Shown piece after piece: positions 33,140 through 42,618 of a stretch of DNA of 64,000 nt. The position numbers and the translations under genes were made by a program. The notes under the pieces are model-generated. The model was not told where the DNA came from and did not search any database. It saw only the letters and a program-made list of their open reading frames with translations. The stretch is taken from assembly GCF_000430885.1 (NCBI RefSeq), contig NZ_AUMW01000011.1, forward strand, positions 62,001 to 126,000. Direction: 5' to 3'. Numbering within the stretch: the stretch's first letter is position 1; each line of letters opens with the position of its first letter. Source of the DNA: Desulfotruncus alcoholivorax DSM 16058 (lineage in GTDB: Bacteria; Bacillota; Desulfotomaculia; Desulfotomaculales; Desulfallaceae).

Positions 33140-34012
33140 CTAGTTCCTTGATCGGTTTTTATTTGTTTTTAAAAGACGGTATAATTCCCGCCTGGGAACA
33201 CCCATCTGGCGGGCAACTTTTTTAATTGCCTCGTTGGGAAGCATACCCTCACCTGTTAAAACCCGCACCTGTTCGTCCGGTGTCAAGGAACGGTACTCCT
33301 GCCCTTCTTTTACCGTTTTCCTTGACCCGGAATAACCTCCTATCACCAATACGAATTCGCCCTTAGGTGCTTGTGAGCTAAAATGTTCCAACAACTGGCC
33401 AATGGTACCCCGCCTGACCTCTTCATACCGTTTGGTCAACTCCCTGGCCGCACAAGCCGGGCGATCTCCCAGGTGAGCCAGCAGTTCCTCCAGCGTTTTT
33501 AGCAACCGGTGCGGGGCCTCATAGAAAATTATGGTTCGAACCTCTGTGGCCAGTTCGGTTAAGCGTTCAGTCCGGTCCTTGTTTTTTCTGGGTAAAAAGC
33601 CTTCAAAAACAAATCGTTCTGCTGACAGGCCGGATACAACCAGTGCCGTAATTAGTGCGCTGGGACCGGGTAAAGGAACGACAGGAATACCTCTGCTTAA
33701 CGCTTCCAGCACCAATTCTTCACCGGGGTCGGATATTCCAGGCATACCGGCGTCGCTTACCAGAGCCACGTTCCGCCCGGCTGCCAGCTGTTCCAGCAAG
33801 TTTTCGCCCTTGCTGCGGCGGTTGTGATCATGGTAGCTGGTTAATTCAGCCCGTATATCATAATGGTTCAGCAGCTTGCGGGTGCGGCGCGTGTCTTCAG
33901 CCGCAATTAAATCCACTTCCTTCAACACCCTTAGCACTCTTAAAGTAATATCCTCCAAGTTACCTATAGGCGTTGCACAAAGATATAACACACCGCTTTC
34001 CGGTGTCGTCAA
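33140..34012 (-). CDS. rsmI: 16S rRNA cytidine 2'-O-methyltransferase RsmI
   Basis: 290 residues. LYLCATPIGNLEDITLRVLR and AEDTRRTRKLLNHY are the N-terminal tetrapyrrole-methylase/RsmI signature; VALVSDAGMPGISDPG and PLPGPSALITALVVSG continue it. TTG start at 34012 with AGGAG upstream. The last 45 residues are a small helical HTH-like tail (LTGEGMLPNEAIKKVARQMG). Its 3' end faces abrB convergently, 6 bp away. Modifies C1402 of 16S rRNA in E. coli. Confidence 0.97.
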   Translation of the reverse strand: MTTPESGVLYLCATPIGNLEDITLRVLRVLKEVDLIAAEDTRRTRKLLNHYDIRAELTSYHDHNRRSKGENLLEQLAAGRNVALVSDAGMPGISDPGEELVLEALSRGIPVVPLPGPSALITALVVSGLSAERFVFEGFLPRKNKDRTERLTELATEVRTIIFYEAPHRLLKTLEELLAHLGDRPACAARELTKRYEEVRRGTIGQLLEHFSSQAPKGEFVLVIGGYSGSRKTVKEGQEYRSLTPDEQVRVLTGEGMLPNEAIKKVARQMGVPRRELYRLLKTNKNRSRN

Positions 34013-34018
34013 AAAGCA

Positions 34019-34348
34019 TCACTCCTGATCCTTGCGTAGAAAGGCAGCACAAAACAGACAGCCTTCAAGCCTGGACTGCCCAAAGTGGAGGTTGCAGATA
34101 TGAAAGCCGGCATCGTATAAATTAAGCAGGTTTTGCCTGCCCGTAACCTTCTCATCGCCCTGTCTGGCAGCACCGGCGCCGCCTGCATCTTCAGACTCAA
34201 TTACACCATGTAAAAGCGCCAGTTGCCTCCTTAGTTTTTCATTTTCTGTTTCCAGCGTTTCGACCAGGCTTTTCATGCCTTTGATTTCGTTCAACAGATC
34301 CTGCGCTTTGATCTCCAGCGCTTTCATTTTTAGGGTTAGTGGCTTCAA
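34019..34348 (-). CDS. yabA: Replication initiation control protein YabA
   Basis: 109 residues from a TTG at 34348 (AGGTG six bases upstream). An N-terminal leucine-zipper coiled coil ([20 protein letters not shown]) is joined to a C-terminal zinc finger HxCN-x7-LEGCLFC ([18 protein letters not shown]). This is the layout of YabA, which bridges DnaA and DnaN to limit initiation. It overlaps the ricT 3' end by 110 bp because ricT has a long extra tail. Confidence 0.9.
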   Translation of the reverse strand: MKPLTLKMKALEIKAQDLLNEIKGMKSLVETLETENEKLRRQLALLHGVIESEDAGGAGAARQGDEKVTGRQNLLNLYDAGFHICNLHFGQSRLEGCLFCAAFLRKDQE

Positions 34349-35171
34349 TTTGATCACCTGCCACGGGTTCAGTTTCTTTAACGATATTCAGGAGATATTC
34401 CTTGACTAACTTACTTTCACGCAGTTCAACACTCACGGTTTGCTTAAAAATATTTACACCGGTCACCCTTCCGTCACCATCAGGAGTTGTAACCCTCCTA
34501 CCCAATTCCGGAAATATCTCCTTGGCCTGTTCATACGCATCGTTTTCAAATTTTAGGCAGCACATCAGCCGCCCGCAAATACCCGAAATTTTAGTGGGAT
34601 TCAATGACAGATTTTGATCCTTGGCCATTCGGATGGACACTGAAGCAAAATCCGACAGCCACATGGCACAGCAAAGTTCCCTTCCGCAGCAGCCCAGTCC
34701 GCCCATCATTTTAGCTTCGTCCCTTACGCCAATCTGGCGCAGTTCGATGCGTGTTCTAAAAACTGAAGCCAGGTCTTTAACCAGCTCTCTAAAATCAATG
34801 CGGCCATCCGCCGTAAAATAAAAGATAATCTTATTCCCGTCAAAGGTTTGTTCAACATCAACAAGTTTCATGGGCAAACCGTGGGTTGCTATTTTTCCCA
34901 GGCAAATATCAAAGGCTTTTTTTTCTTTTTCCAGGTTAGCCTGCAGCTGCGCATAATCTTCGTCATTGGCCCGGCGGAGCACCTGTTTCAGGGAACCCAC
35001 CACTTCTTCCTCCGGTACCTCCCTGGGGCCGATTACCACAGTGCCATACTCAATACCACGGGATGTTTCTACGATCACCCCGTCATCTATTGCTAAATTT
35101 AATCCATTGGGATCAAAGTAATATACTTTCCCGGCCTTTTTAAAACGCACTCCGACGACCAGATACGACAA
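34239..35171 (-). CDS. ricT: RicT/YaaT, PSP1-domain regulator
   Basis: 310 residues from a TTG with gggaggt upstream. The PSP1 domain is at about 60-150, with the cysteine set [18 protein letters not shown] and [17 protein letters not shown] that in B. subtilis RicAFT binds an Fe-S cluster. The last ~45 residues are polar ([19 protein letters not shown]) and overlap yabA. Needed for RNase Y-dependent mRNA maturation and sporulation in B. subtilis. Confidence 0.97.
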   Translation of the reverse strand: MSYLVVGVRFKKAGKVYYFDPNGLNLAIDDGVIVETSRGIEYGTVVIGPREVPEEEVVGSLKQVLRRANDEDYAQLQANLEKEKKAFDICLGKIATHGLPMKLVDVEQTFDGNKIIFYFTADGRIDFRELVKDLASVFRTRIELRQIGVRDEAKMMGGLGCCGRELCCAMWLSDFASVSIRMAKDQNLSLNPTKISGICGRLMCCLKFENDAYEQAKEIFPELGRRVTTPDGDGRVTGVNIFKQTVSVELRESKLVKEYLLNIVKETEPVAGDQIEATNPKNESAGDQSAGSVERNQRHEKPGRNAGNRK

Positions 35172-35173
35172 TA

Positions 35174-36148
35174 TTATACCTCCCTTTCGCTCCCTGCTAT
35201 TTGAAGCACCAAGGAGTCAAACAATAGGCGCCGGTTAGCGTTTCCCGCCAGCCTGCGCGCAGATCCTTCCAGTGTTAACAGTATGTCCAACAGTTCCTCT
35301 TCCTCATAAGTGCCGGCCAATTCGGCTATAGCTTCTTGATAATCAACATTTATTAATAATTCCTTAGAACCGGAAATTTTCCACACTAAAGCGTCTCTAA
35401 AAAACAATTTGGCGCAATTGATAAACCTATCCAGTTCTTCCCGCCCGTCCAACCCGTCAACTGGCATATAACGTCGCTGCCTGGTCAGGCACAGCAGCAA
35501 ATTCAGCATTTTTTCCCTTTGATCCAATCCATTTAACATCGACAAAGCACGGCCGGGGCAGCCCATGGACATTTTTGCCGCCACCCGGGCTTTTTCAATA
35601 TTGCCACCTAAATTCGCGCCTATTACTTTAAGAACTTCCTCTTCGCCGAGCGGGTTGAACCGGTAATGCTGGCAGCGAGACATTACAGTTGATAGCATTA
35701 AAGTGCCGTCATCCGCAACGAGGATAAATACCACCTCCGCCGGTGGATCCTCCAGTATTTTTAATAAGCAATTTGCCGCCGCGTTGGTCATTTTTTCAGC
35801 CTGCTCTATTAAATAAACCTGTCTGCCCCCTCTAAAGGAAGTAAGGGCAGCGCTGTCTTGAAGTTCCCTTAATTGTGCTATTTTTATGAAAGATCCCTGG
35901 GGCCTGATGATTTTTAAATCCGGGTGCACCCCGCGTTCAAACCACAAGCAATCGTCACAAAAGCCGCAGGCATCGGTATCGCCTTTTTTACATAAAAGCG
36001 CCCTGGCAAAGGCCAGTCCTGCAGTTTTTTTACCTACACCGGGCGGCCCGCTGAACAGGTAAGCATGGGATATACGTTCCAACTGCCGGGCTTTAAACAA
36101 GCTTTCCTTTATTCTTTCATGTCCCGCAAGATCATGCAAGAACAGCAT
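35174..36148 (-). CDS. holB: DNA polymerase III delta' subunit
   Basis: 324 residues from the ATG at 36148 with ggaggtagg upstream; the longer frame start is rejected. LFSGPPGVGKKTAGLAFARA is the Walker A region; the zinc module is CGFCDDCLWFERGVHPD (near residue 65); KILEDPPAEVVFILVA is the sensor region. Clamp-loader partner of dnaX, which is located 8 kb away on the same strand. Only 4 bp separate it from tmk. Confidence 0.95.
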   Translation of the reverse strand: MLFLHDLAGHERIKESLFKARQLERISHAYLFSGPPGVGKKTAGLAFARALLCKKGDTDACGFCDDCLWFERGVHPDLKIIRPQGSFIKIAQLRELQDSAALTSFRGGRQVYLIEQAEKMTNAAANCLLKILEDPPAEVVFILVADDGTLMLSTVMSRCQHYRFNPLGEEEVLKVIGANLGGNIEKARVAAKMSMGCPGRALSMLNGLDQREKMLNLLLCLTRQRRYMPVDGLDGREELDRFINCAKLFFRDALVWKISGSKELLINVDYQEAIAELAGTYEEEELLDILLTLEGSARRLAGNANRRLLFDSLVLQIAGSEREV

Positions 36149-36152
36149 TTTC

Positions 36153-36770
36153 CTACCTCCAGTCAAGGGCTGCCAGCACCCTGCGGTTAACTTCCATTTT
36201 ATCTGCACCGGCCTGGATCACTCGAAATATTTCAGGGTGGAGTTTGGCCTGTTCAAGATAACCCTGGCGCACCCGCTGAAAAAACGCATTTTTTTCAATT
36301 TCCAGACGGTCAGGCAAACGCTCACCCAGGGCCCTTTGCAATCCTGTATCCACATCAATATCCAAAAGGATTACCCTGTCCGGAACCAGCCCATCGCTGG
36401 CCAACCCGTTTAAACTGGTCAAAAAACCGGTGTCTATGCCGCGGCCCCAACCCTGGTACGCTATGGTTGAATACAGGTACCGGTCGCAAATAACAATTTT
36501 GCCCTCTTCCAGCGCAGGCAAAATCACTTCGGTTACATGCTGGGACCGGTCAGCGGCGTAAAGAAACGCCTCCGTACGGGGATTTATATCTCCATTGGCG
36601 GGATCCAGCAAAAATTTACGCAGCATTTCCCCGATTCTGGTACCGCCGGGCTCGCGGGTGCAGAGAACCTGCAGGCCCTGCTCTTTAAGGTTTTTGGCCA
36701 CTAAATCAATCTGGGTGGTTTTACCCGCACCATCTATACCTTCAAATACAATAAACTTACCGGATACCAA
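36153..36770 (-). CDS. tmk: Thymidylate kinase
   Basis: 205 residues. FIVFEGIDGAGKTTQI is the P-loop, CTREPGGTRIGEMLRKFLLD the DRX/lid-proximal motif, and ICDRYLYSTIAYQGWGRG the substrate site. It phosphorylates dTMP to dTDP. TTG start with GGGGAG upstream. Order lysine-decarboxylase-like, tmk, holB as in B. subtilis. Confidence 0.98.
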   Translation of the reverse strand: MVSGKFIVFEGIDGAGKTTQIDLVAKNLKEQGLQVLCTREPGGTRIGEMLRKFLLDPANGDINPRTEAFLYAADRSQHVTEVILPALEEGKIVICDRYLYSTIAYQGWGRGIDTGFLTSLNGLASDGLVPDRVILLDIDVDTGLQRALGERLPDRLEIEKNAFFQRVRQGYLEQAKLHPEIFRVIQAGADKMEVNRRVLAALDWR

Positions 36771-36788
36771 ACTTTCATCTCCCCGCAG

Positions 36789-38258
36789 TCAGCAATCCAC
36801 AACCTCAATGGTAGCCAGCATGGGATCGGCCGCACCATGTATCTGCAAACCGCATTCCCTGGCAATTAGTAAATATTCTATAATCGCAGGAGTAATTTCC
36901 TCCCCGGGGTAAATTATCGCAATTCCGGGTGGCTGGACTGCTACCACCTCGGCGCTTACCAACCCGGCGGACGCCTCCAACCGCACCTGTCGTTTGCGGG
37001 CAAGCCAGGCCCGACGCGGTGTCATAATTTGCGCAGGCAGCCCGGGCCTGGCCGGCGGCGGCCTGTCCCCTGTAATTACGGTACCTCGTACTTTGCTGCT
37101 GATACCGGCCAGGGCATGCACCAGCGCCTCCACATCCTCCCGGTTGACCCCTAACGGCAATACCGCCACAATGTTGTAGGCGTCAGCCATTTCAACGTAA
37201 ATATTGTATTCATCAGCTAAAAGCCGGCCCGCCTCATATCCGCTCAGACCCAACCCCCTAAACGAGACTACCAGCCGGGTGGGATCGTAATCAACCGCCC
37301 CCGGAAGATTAAGATGTTCCGGCCCCAGAACCGTCAAACCTGGAATAGTCTTGATCTTCAATGCAGCTTCCAGAGCTATGTCCCGCGTTTCATCAAGGCG
37401 CGCCCGCCCGTATAGGGCCAGCTGCCGCCTGGCGGCATCCAGTGAAGCCATTAACAGATAAGAAGGACTGCTGGACTGCAGGAGGCGCAAAGCGCTCGCC
37501 ACTTCCCCCCGGTCTACCCGCCCTCCCGGCGCCAGGTGCAGCCAGGAAGCCTGGGTTAATGCGCCTCCCGTTTTATGCACGCTTTGGACTGTGGCGTCAG
37601 CGCCCTGTTCCAGCGCATCGGGCGGTAAATGGGGGCTAAACCGCAGGTGAGTCCCGTGCGCTTCATCGGCCAGTAAGGGAATATTATAGCTGCGACAGAT
37701 TTTTACTATTTCAGCAAGGTTTCCAACCACCCCGTAATAGCAAGGGTGAACAGCCAGCACAGCAACAATGCGGGGTTCAGATTGCAGAACCTGTTCCAAA
37801 GCTGTTCCTGTAAAACCAGCAGCGAATTCAAACCAGGGCACTATTTGGGGCTCAATAAAAACCGGCCGGGCCCCGCTGAGCACCAGGCCGCCCAATACCG
37901 ACCGGTGGGCGTTGCGCGGCAGCGCTATCGCGCTGCCGGGCCCGCTGCAGGTAGCGGCAATTAGTGCCTGAACTCCAACAGTGGTACCGTTCACCAGAAA
38001 AAAAGTATGCCGGGCCCCGTATAGCCCGGCGGCTTTTTTTTGAGCCAGCTCAATCACCCCGGAAGGGCTGTGCAAGTCATCCAAGCCGTCCAGCTCCGTA
38101 ACATCCCAGCCAGGCAAATTCGCCTTGCGCAATTCCGAGTAAATGGCTCGTCCACCACCATGGCCCGGCACATGAAACCGCAGTGGTTTTTTGCGGCTAA
38201 AATGCTCTAAGGCAATAACTATGGGTACCTCGCTATGATCACCAGACAATGTTTTCAC
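36789..38258 (-). CDS. Orn/Lys/Arg decarboxylase-family PLP enzyme (YaaO type)
   Basis: 489 residues, the short form without the N-terminal Rossmann wing. RFHVPGHGGGRAIYS and LHSPSGVIELAQ precede FFLVNGTTVGVQALI; the PLP lysine is in SVHKTGGALTQAS near residue 230. Substrate could be arginine, lysine or ornithine. Position directly upstream of tmk equals yaaO of B. subtilis. The GTG start lacks a good ribosome-binding site; GAGGT lies further inside, so the real start may be about 16 codons later. Confidence 0.92.
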   Translation of the reverse strand: MKTLSGDHSEVPIVIALEHFSRKKPLRFHVPGHGGGRAIYSELRKANLPGWDVTELDGLDDLHSPSGVIELAQKKAAGLYGARHTFFLVNGTTVGVQALIAATCSGPGSAIALPRNAHRSVLGGLVLSGARPVFIEPQIVPWFEFAAGFTGTALEQVLQSEPRIVAVLAVHPCYYGVVGNLAEIVKICRSYNIPLLADEAHGTHLRFSPHLPPDALEQGADATVQSVHKTGGALTQASWLHLAPGGRVDRGEVASALRLLQSSSPSYLLMASLDAARRQLALYGRARLDETRDIALEAALKIKTIPGLTVLGPEHLNLPGAVDYDPTRLVVSFRGLGLSGYEAGRLLADEYNIYVEMADAYNIVAVLPLGVNREDVEALVHALAGISSKVRGTVITGDRPPPARPGLPAQIMTPRRAWLARKRQVRLEASAGLVSAEVVAVQPPGIAIIYPGEEITPAIIEYLLIARECGLQIHGAADPMLATIEVVDC

Positions 38259-38442
38259 CCGTTTTTTTTAAGGTACTCAGAATTCAGTAGTCAGAATCGT
38301 AAATGTCCCGATAATCGCTACGAAAAATCGTATAGCTCATACTTCGAAAAACGCCCCGGATAGACGATAAACCGCAAGCACGAACAAGTGCGCCTTCTGC
38401 CATACCAGTCAGTCTTCAAATGCTTTCGCCGGTTCTCTCATT

Positions 38443-38513
<71 letters not shown>

Positions 38514-38607
38514 TAATTAATCATAAATCGTGATCTCCTGTTTTGCAATTCATTTACATTATAAAGATCATAACACGGGTCAAAATAAAGTAAAGGAGTT
38601 GATGGGC

Positions 38608-38865
38608 ATGTCCTGTTCAAATTTCGATACCAAGGAACTTTGCCGCAAGTATCGTACCAATGTGCCCCGCCTTATCCGGGCCTGGAAAAAAGGCCTAAAT
38701 GATCTGGAGCTTTCCAGGGTTACCGGAGTTAATGTTGCCACGCTGCACAGAATTAGAAGTGAAATTGAATTATATCACCGCCGGGCAAGGCTGGCCAGAA
38801 TGGTCTCGGCTGACGGGGAGCAAGCACCGGCGCAACGCCACATTTTTTTAAGACCGCTTTTGTAA
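38608..38865 (+). CDS. Small HTH-like protein overlapping gin
   Basis: 85 residues from the ATG at 38608 (AAAGGAG nine bases upstream). KYRTNVPRLIRAWKKGLNDL followed by SRVTGVNVATLHRIRSEIEL reads like a helix-turn-helix with a basic recognition helix. No family assigned. Its last 91 bp overlap the 3' end of the gin gene on the opposite strand, so each transcript is antisense to the other. Plausible but unproved gene. Confidence 0.6.
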   Translation: MSCSNFDTKELCRKYRTNVPRLIRAWKKGLNDLELSRVTGVNVATLHRIRSEIELYHRRARLARMVSADGEQAPAQRHIFLRPLL

Positions 38866-38990
38866 AAATCATAATTGGCGTCGCCTGCGTCAATGGTTAC
38901 AATTTTGGACTCACAAAGTGCACAGATATGGCTTCCCAAAACCCAAAGCCCGTCAGCGACTGTTTTTTCTCCACAGAAAATACAATTCAT
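38775..38990 (-). CDS. gin: Gin (CsfB), anti-sigma-G/E factor
   Basis: 71 residues from the ATG at 38990 (AGGTG seven bases upstream). The treble-clef zinc motif CIFCGEKTV...HICALCESKIV and the following DANYDFYKSGLKKMW match Gin/CsfB, which inhibits late forespore sigma G activity until engulfment. The C-terminal ~20 residues (RCAGACSPSAETILASLARR) are an extension encoded in the overlap with the plus-strand HTH gene. Position between bofA and the decarboxylase/tmk pair equals csfB of B. subtilis. Confidence 0.9.
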   Translation of the reverse strand: MNCIFCGEKTVADGLWVLGSHICALCESKIVTIDAGDANYDFYKSGLKKMWRCAGACSPSAETILASLARR

Positions 38991-39042
38991 TATCAATCAC
39001 CTGTTTTAGTATATGCACTTTTAAATGATCCGGTGCAAACCA

Positions 39043-39068
39043 AAAGCTGCGGTAATTCCCGCAGCTTT
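39043..39068 (-). terminator. Terminator of the KOR operon
   Basis: 10-bp stem aaagctgcgg/ccgcagcttt (39043-39052 and 39059-39068). The minus-strand exit is TTTTGGTTT, a weak T-run. It lies 9 bp after the ferredoxin-subunit stop. Confidence 0.65.
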
Positions 39069-39076
39069 ACAAATTT

Positions 39077-39337
39077 TTATTGTTTTTCTTTTTCTTCCTT
39101 CTTTTTCTCTACAGCTATGGCACAGTCCGGACAAAAATTTTGGCAGATACCGCAGGCGATGCACTCATCGTTTATCTCAACCGAAGGAGTGCCGTATACA
39201 CCCAGCACATCGGACCAGCTCATGCATTTTTTAGGACACTTTTGAATACATAGGCCGCAGCCCTTGCAAAGCCCGGGGAATAATGTCCAAAATCCCTTTT
39301 CTGTTTCCAGGGTTCGACCTTTAAAGGTTTGAGTCAT
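39077..39337 (-). CDS. 2-oxoacid:ferredoxin oxidoreductase, 4Fe-4S ferredoxin subunit (delta)
   Basis: 86 residues. Two 4Fe-4S motifs: CKGCGLCIQKCP and CIACGICQNFCPDC. The last residues are Lys/Glu-rich (EKKKEEKEKQ). It is the electron-carrier subunit of the 2-oxoacid oxidoreductase encoded just upstream in the order alpha, beta, gamma, delta. ATG follows GGGGGT. Confidence 0.93.
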   Translation of the reverse strand: MTQTFKGRTLETEKGFWTLFPGLCKGCGLCIQKCPKKCMSWSDVLGVYGTPSVEINDECIACGICQNFCPDCAIAVEKKKEEKEKQ

Positions 39338-39352
39338 TCATTTATACCCCCT

Positions 39353-39919
39353 TTACATTACGCTGGCCACAAGTTCCATGCCGCGCTCAATGGCCCGGAA
39401 GTTCATTTCCCGCAGCTTGGGGTTTTTCTCAAATTTATAGCCAAGCTTTTTCTCAATGGCAGCCTTGGCATCTTCCACAGCCACCACTTCAGTTGCTTTA
39501 ATCACCGCGCCCATAATGATAATGTTGAATACCCGCGGATGCAACTCTTTCTTGGAAACCTCAATGGCGGGAATACCCAAGACCTTTTTAGCATTTTTGG
39601 GCAAATCTTCCTCTATGTTTTCAATTCCATTATCGTAAACAAAAACTGTTTCCGGGCCAACGTATTGATTCGTTCTCCGGACAGCCCTGTCACTTAAAGC
39701 CACAACAATATCCGCCGTCTGAAACTTGGGCGCTCCGATAGGCTCATCACCTATTTGCAGGTAGGCCACCGAGACGCCGCCGCGCTGCTCAACACCGAAG
39801 TTTGGTATATAAAGGGCCTCGCGCCCTTCCTCATTGGCCGCCTCAGCAATGATTTGGGCCACGGACTGAACCCCCTGGCCGCCTTCACCGGCCAGAGCGA
39901 TTTTTACCATTTTACCCAT
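39353..39919 (-). CDS. 2-oxoacid:ferredoxin oxidoreductase, gamma subunit
   Basis: 188 residues. KIALAGEGGQGVQSVAQIIA is the gamma signature, followed by FGVEQRGGVSVAYLQIG. The gene overlaps or touches the beta gene (1-bp gap), indicating one transcript. Part of a KOR- or VOR-type complex oxidizing a 2-oxo acid (2-oxoglutarate or a branched-chain oxoacid) to acyl-CoA while reducing ferredoxin. Substrate choice cannot be read from sequence by eye. Confidence 0.93.
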   Translation of the reverse strand: MGKMVKIALAGEGGQGVQSVAQIIAEAANEEGREALYIPNFGVEQRGGVSVAYLQIGDEPIGAPKFQTADIVVALSDRAVRRTNQYVGPETVFVYDNGIENIEEDLPKNAKKVLGIPAIEVSKKELHPRVFNIIIMGAVIKATEVVAVEDAKAAIEKKLGYKFEKNPKLREMNFRAIERGMELVASVM

Positions 39920-39920
39920 A

Positions 39921-40679
39921 CTATTGTCCCTCCTTCTCCCGGGGACCGGGTACTTTAATCTCCCCTACCTTGAAATACTTGGTCATTTCCTTTTCAACAA
40001 AATTCCAGGTTTCTTCTGCATTGGTGCGCCAGTTGGTGGGGCAGGTGGATAATGCTTCAACAAAGCTAAACCCGTTCCCGGCTATTTGATTTTCCAGTGC
40101 TTTCTTAATGAAACCCTTCAACTGTTTAACATTTGCCACCGTACCCCTGGCCACATAAGCCCCCTCCGGGGTTATTGCCGCCACCATTTCCGGACCCTGG
40201 GTGGGGTAACCGGTTTTTTCAGGATCACGACCGTAGGGCGAAGTTTCGGTTTTCTGCCCCGGCATGGTAGTTGGGGCCATCTGGCCACCGGTCATGCCAT
40301 ACTGGGTGTTGTTAACCAGGATGGCCGTAATGCGCTCATTACGGGCAGAGGCATTTACCAGGTGCTGCGAGCCAATGGCATACCCACCCCCGTCGCCCAT
40401 ATAGGCTACAGCAATAACGTCCGGATTGGCCCGCTTAATACCGGTGACAACCGGAGTTGTGCGGCCATGGTGGGTCTGAATGGTATCACAATTGAAGAAG
40501 TCCCAGGACAACAGTGAGCAGCCGATATCACAACCGAAAACAATCTTATCCTGAATGCCCAGTTCATCTATGGCCTGCCCAAGAGCTTTGAGCACCAGGC
40601 CATGTCCGCAACCCGGACAGAATTTATGGGGTTTGGATTCAATGCGCCAGCATTTTGGCATGGCAGGCTGTACTGACAT
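39921..40679 (-). CDS. 2-oxoacid:ferredoxin oxidoreductase, beta (thiamine diphosphate) subunit
   Basis: 252 residues. FCPGCGHGLVLKALGQAIDE binds an Fe-S or metal, VFGCDIGCSLLSWDFFNCDT and the thiamine-diphosphate loop YMGDGGGYAIGSQHLVNA (GDG...N) identify the beta subunit. TQYGMTGGQMAPTTMPGQKT is typical of KorB. ATG follows GGGGG. Confidence 0.95.
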   Translation of the reverse strand: MSVQPAMPKCWRIESKPHKFCPGCGHGLVLKALGQAIDELGIQDKIVFGCDIGCSLLSWDFFNCDTIQTHHGRTTPVVTGIKRANPDVIAVAYMGDGGGYAIGSQHLVNASARNERITAILVNNTQYGMTGGQMAPTTMPGQKTETSPYGRDPEKTGYPTQGPEMVAAITPEGAYVARGTVANVKQLKGFIKKALENQIAGNGFSFVEALSTCPTNWRTNAEETWNFVEKEMTKYFKVGEIKVPGPREKEGQ

Positions 40680-40811
40680 TAATTAAAGCCCCCTTTCAAT
40701 CTCTCTCGGCAATATTTTTACGCCGTACCCAAGAAAACAACTTTATGTCATCATCTAATATTTTTTCTATTAACCAGCCGTAAATTATATCTATATCTTA
40801 AACTAAACTTA

Positions 40812-41900
40812 CTAACCTTTTATCTCCTTAACCCTGGACACTACTTCCTCGGAAGTTATCCCCACTCCCGGCTTGAACAGGGACAGCATCTCAACCGTTG
40901 AGCCGAAGATAGCCTCTTTGACCAGCCTGTCAAGCTGCCCGTTGGCGGATTCCACCACCATCATTTGCTTGCATTTGCCGGCTGTTTCCCTTAACTGGTC
41001 CACCGGCAGCGGGCGCAGGGTAATGGGCCGGAAGTAACCAACTTTATAACCTGCCTCCCGGAGTTCCTTAACGGCAGCCTTACACGCCCTGGATACCACA
41101 CCGTGTGAAACAATCACCAAATCCGCATCTTCGGTGTCGAAAGCGTCGTATTCGGCTATTTGCGGCGCAGCCTTGGCATAGTCGGCCAAATACTGTTCAA
41201 GCACCTCATACAGTTCTTCTTCAACATTGTAAGTATTTCTCATATGTGTGGGAGGCCTGTCCGTGCCAGGCAGTCCCGGCTTGCCAACATAAGGCTCGGT
41301 GGGCACCATTTCAATTCCCCTGGTCTGCGGGTCATAAAGCACCAGAGACTCTCTCATCTTGGCCTGATAGCCGTCGCCTAAAACAAAGGTGGGAAACCGG
41401 TATTTCCAGGCGGTATTGAAAGCTTTGATGGTATAATCGAAAAGCTCCTGGTGGGTGGCGGTTGAATAAACCACTCGCAAACCTTCACCGTTACCTCCCA
41501 GTGTAGTCATGGTAACTTCCTGCTGTGAATAAATAACCGTAGCTGTCGAGGGACCGCCGCGCTGCTGCACCACCACGACAACAGGCAACCGCATCGCCTC
41601 TGCCATGCTTAAAGGCTCTTGCATCAGAGTGTTCCCGGGTCCGGCTGTAGCTGTAAAGGCCCTTTTGCCTGCCAAAACGCCGCCCACGGTTGTGAAACCG
41701 GCGGATAGCTCGTCCTCAGTCTGTAAAAACCTGCGGTCGTACTTGGGGACCATTCTGGTCCAGTAATGCATGATCTCATTTTGGGGAGTGATGGGGTAAC
41801 CGTACATAATTTCGGCTCCCGCCGCCAGGGCTGCCCAGGCTACTACCTCGTTACCGGTCATAAACGCCCTTTTTTCTCCCTGAATAGGTTTTTCCGGCAT
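40812..41900 (-). CDS. 2-oxoacid:ferredoxin oxidoreductase, alpha subunit
   Basis: 362 residues from the ATG at 41900 (AGGAGG eleven bases upstream; the in-frame GTG four codons before overlaps that site). The pattern FMTGNEVVAWAALAAGAEIMYGYPITPQNE, then GAVLAGKRAFTATAGPG, GGPSTATVIYSQQEV and SHGVVSRACKAAVKELREAG identify the pyruvate-oxoacid oxidoreductase alpha chain. A 132-bp gap without a terminator separates it from beta. Confidence 0.95.
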   Translation of the reverse strand: MPEKPIQGEKRAFMTGNEVVAWAALAAGAEIMYGYPITPQNEIMHYWTRMVPKYDRRFLQTEDELSAGFTTVGGVLAGKRAFTATAGPGNTLMQEPLSMAEAMRLPVVVVVQQRGGPSTATVIYSQQEVTMTTLGGNGEGLRVVYSTATHQELFDYTIKAFNTAWKYRFPTFVLGDGYQAKMRESLVLYDPQTRGIEMVPTEPYVGKPGLPGTDRPPTHMRNTYNVEEELYEVLEQYLADYAKAAPQIAEYDAFDTEDADLVIVSHGVVSRACKAAVKELREAGYKVGYFRPITLRPLPVDQLRETAGKCKQMMVVESANGQLDRLVKEAIFGSTVEMLSLFKPGVGITSEEVVSRVKEIKG

Positions 41901-41943
41901 TGATTTATGCACCTCCTAAATCTTTAATCCCTAATGGAATTGC

Positions 41944-42618
41944 TTACCATAATGTGCGCGGCATATACCTTACCAGCTTCCTTACCGGGTTTCCTGCACT
42001 ATCTACAGGCCCAATCAACGCCGCAATTTCGTCCACCGCCGTGGTTGCCACCACCGGCAGGCCCAACTTTTCCGCAGCAACACCTACCACCCTGGCGCCT
42101 TCAAGCACAATTTCCAGATCCGTGTCGTCACCCAGGTGGCTGTTATTGATTAACCCGTGCACCTTGCCCAAATCCCTGACGTACTGAACAATTTCATTGA
42201 CAGTTGAAGTCATCGGGCGTGCAATATTAATTACGGCAAAAATCTTTAAATCCGGATCGGCCCCGGAACCCTCAAGCAGGTTCAATGTTTTAGCGCCTTC
42301 CACACCATAACCCACATCCAAGATGATATCGCCGGAACGCCGCAGCGCCCAGCGGTTTTCAGCCCGGAGCACGTTACCCGTCTCACCCAGCCCCACAGTA
42401 TCCCTGGTTTCCCAGGCCAGCACCGTGATACCCTTGGCCTCAAGTTCTTTTTTAATTGGGCGTAAAGTATAACAGGGTTCCACAATATCCAGGTCAACCA
42501 GGACAACCTTGCGTCCCCCGGTTGCCAGGTCCAGCGCCCTGTTTACCGCCACCTCGCTTTTACCGCTGGCATACTCTCCGATATAGGCTTCCACAACCCG
42601 CGGGTCAATAGCTCCCAC
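41944..42618 (-). CDS. P-loop ATPase-like protein of the KOR operon
   Basis: 224 residues. EAYIGEYASGKSEVAVNRAL is a P-loop variant (GxYxSGKS) and KVVLVDLDIVEP follows as a deviant Walker B of the MinD/CobQ type. IINNSHLGDDTDLE resembles target-selection loops of that family. It heads the operon 43 bp before korA, as in many clostridial KOR clusters, and may aid maturation or regulation; this is inference. The GTG start has an overlapping GGGGGTGGGAG, so the start is uncertain. Confidence 0.75.
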   Translation of the reverse strand: MGAIDPRVVEAYIGEYASGKSEVAVNRALDLATGGRKVVLVDLDIVEPCYTLRPIKKELEAKGITVLAWETRDTVGLGETGNVLRAENRWALRRSGDIILDVGYGVEGAKTLNLLEGSGADPDLKIFAVINIARPMTSTVNEIVQYVRDLGKVHGLINNSHLGDDTDLEIVLEGARVVGVAAEKLGLPVVATTAVDEIAALIGPVDSAGNPVRKLVRYMPRTLW

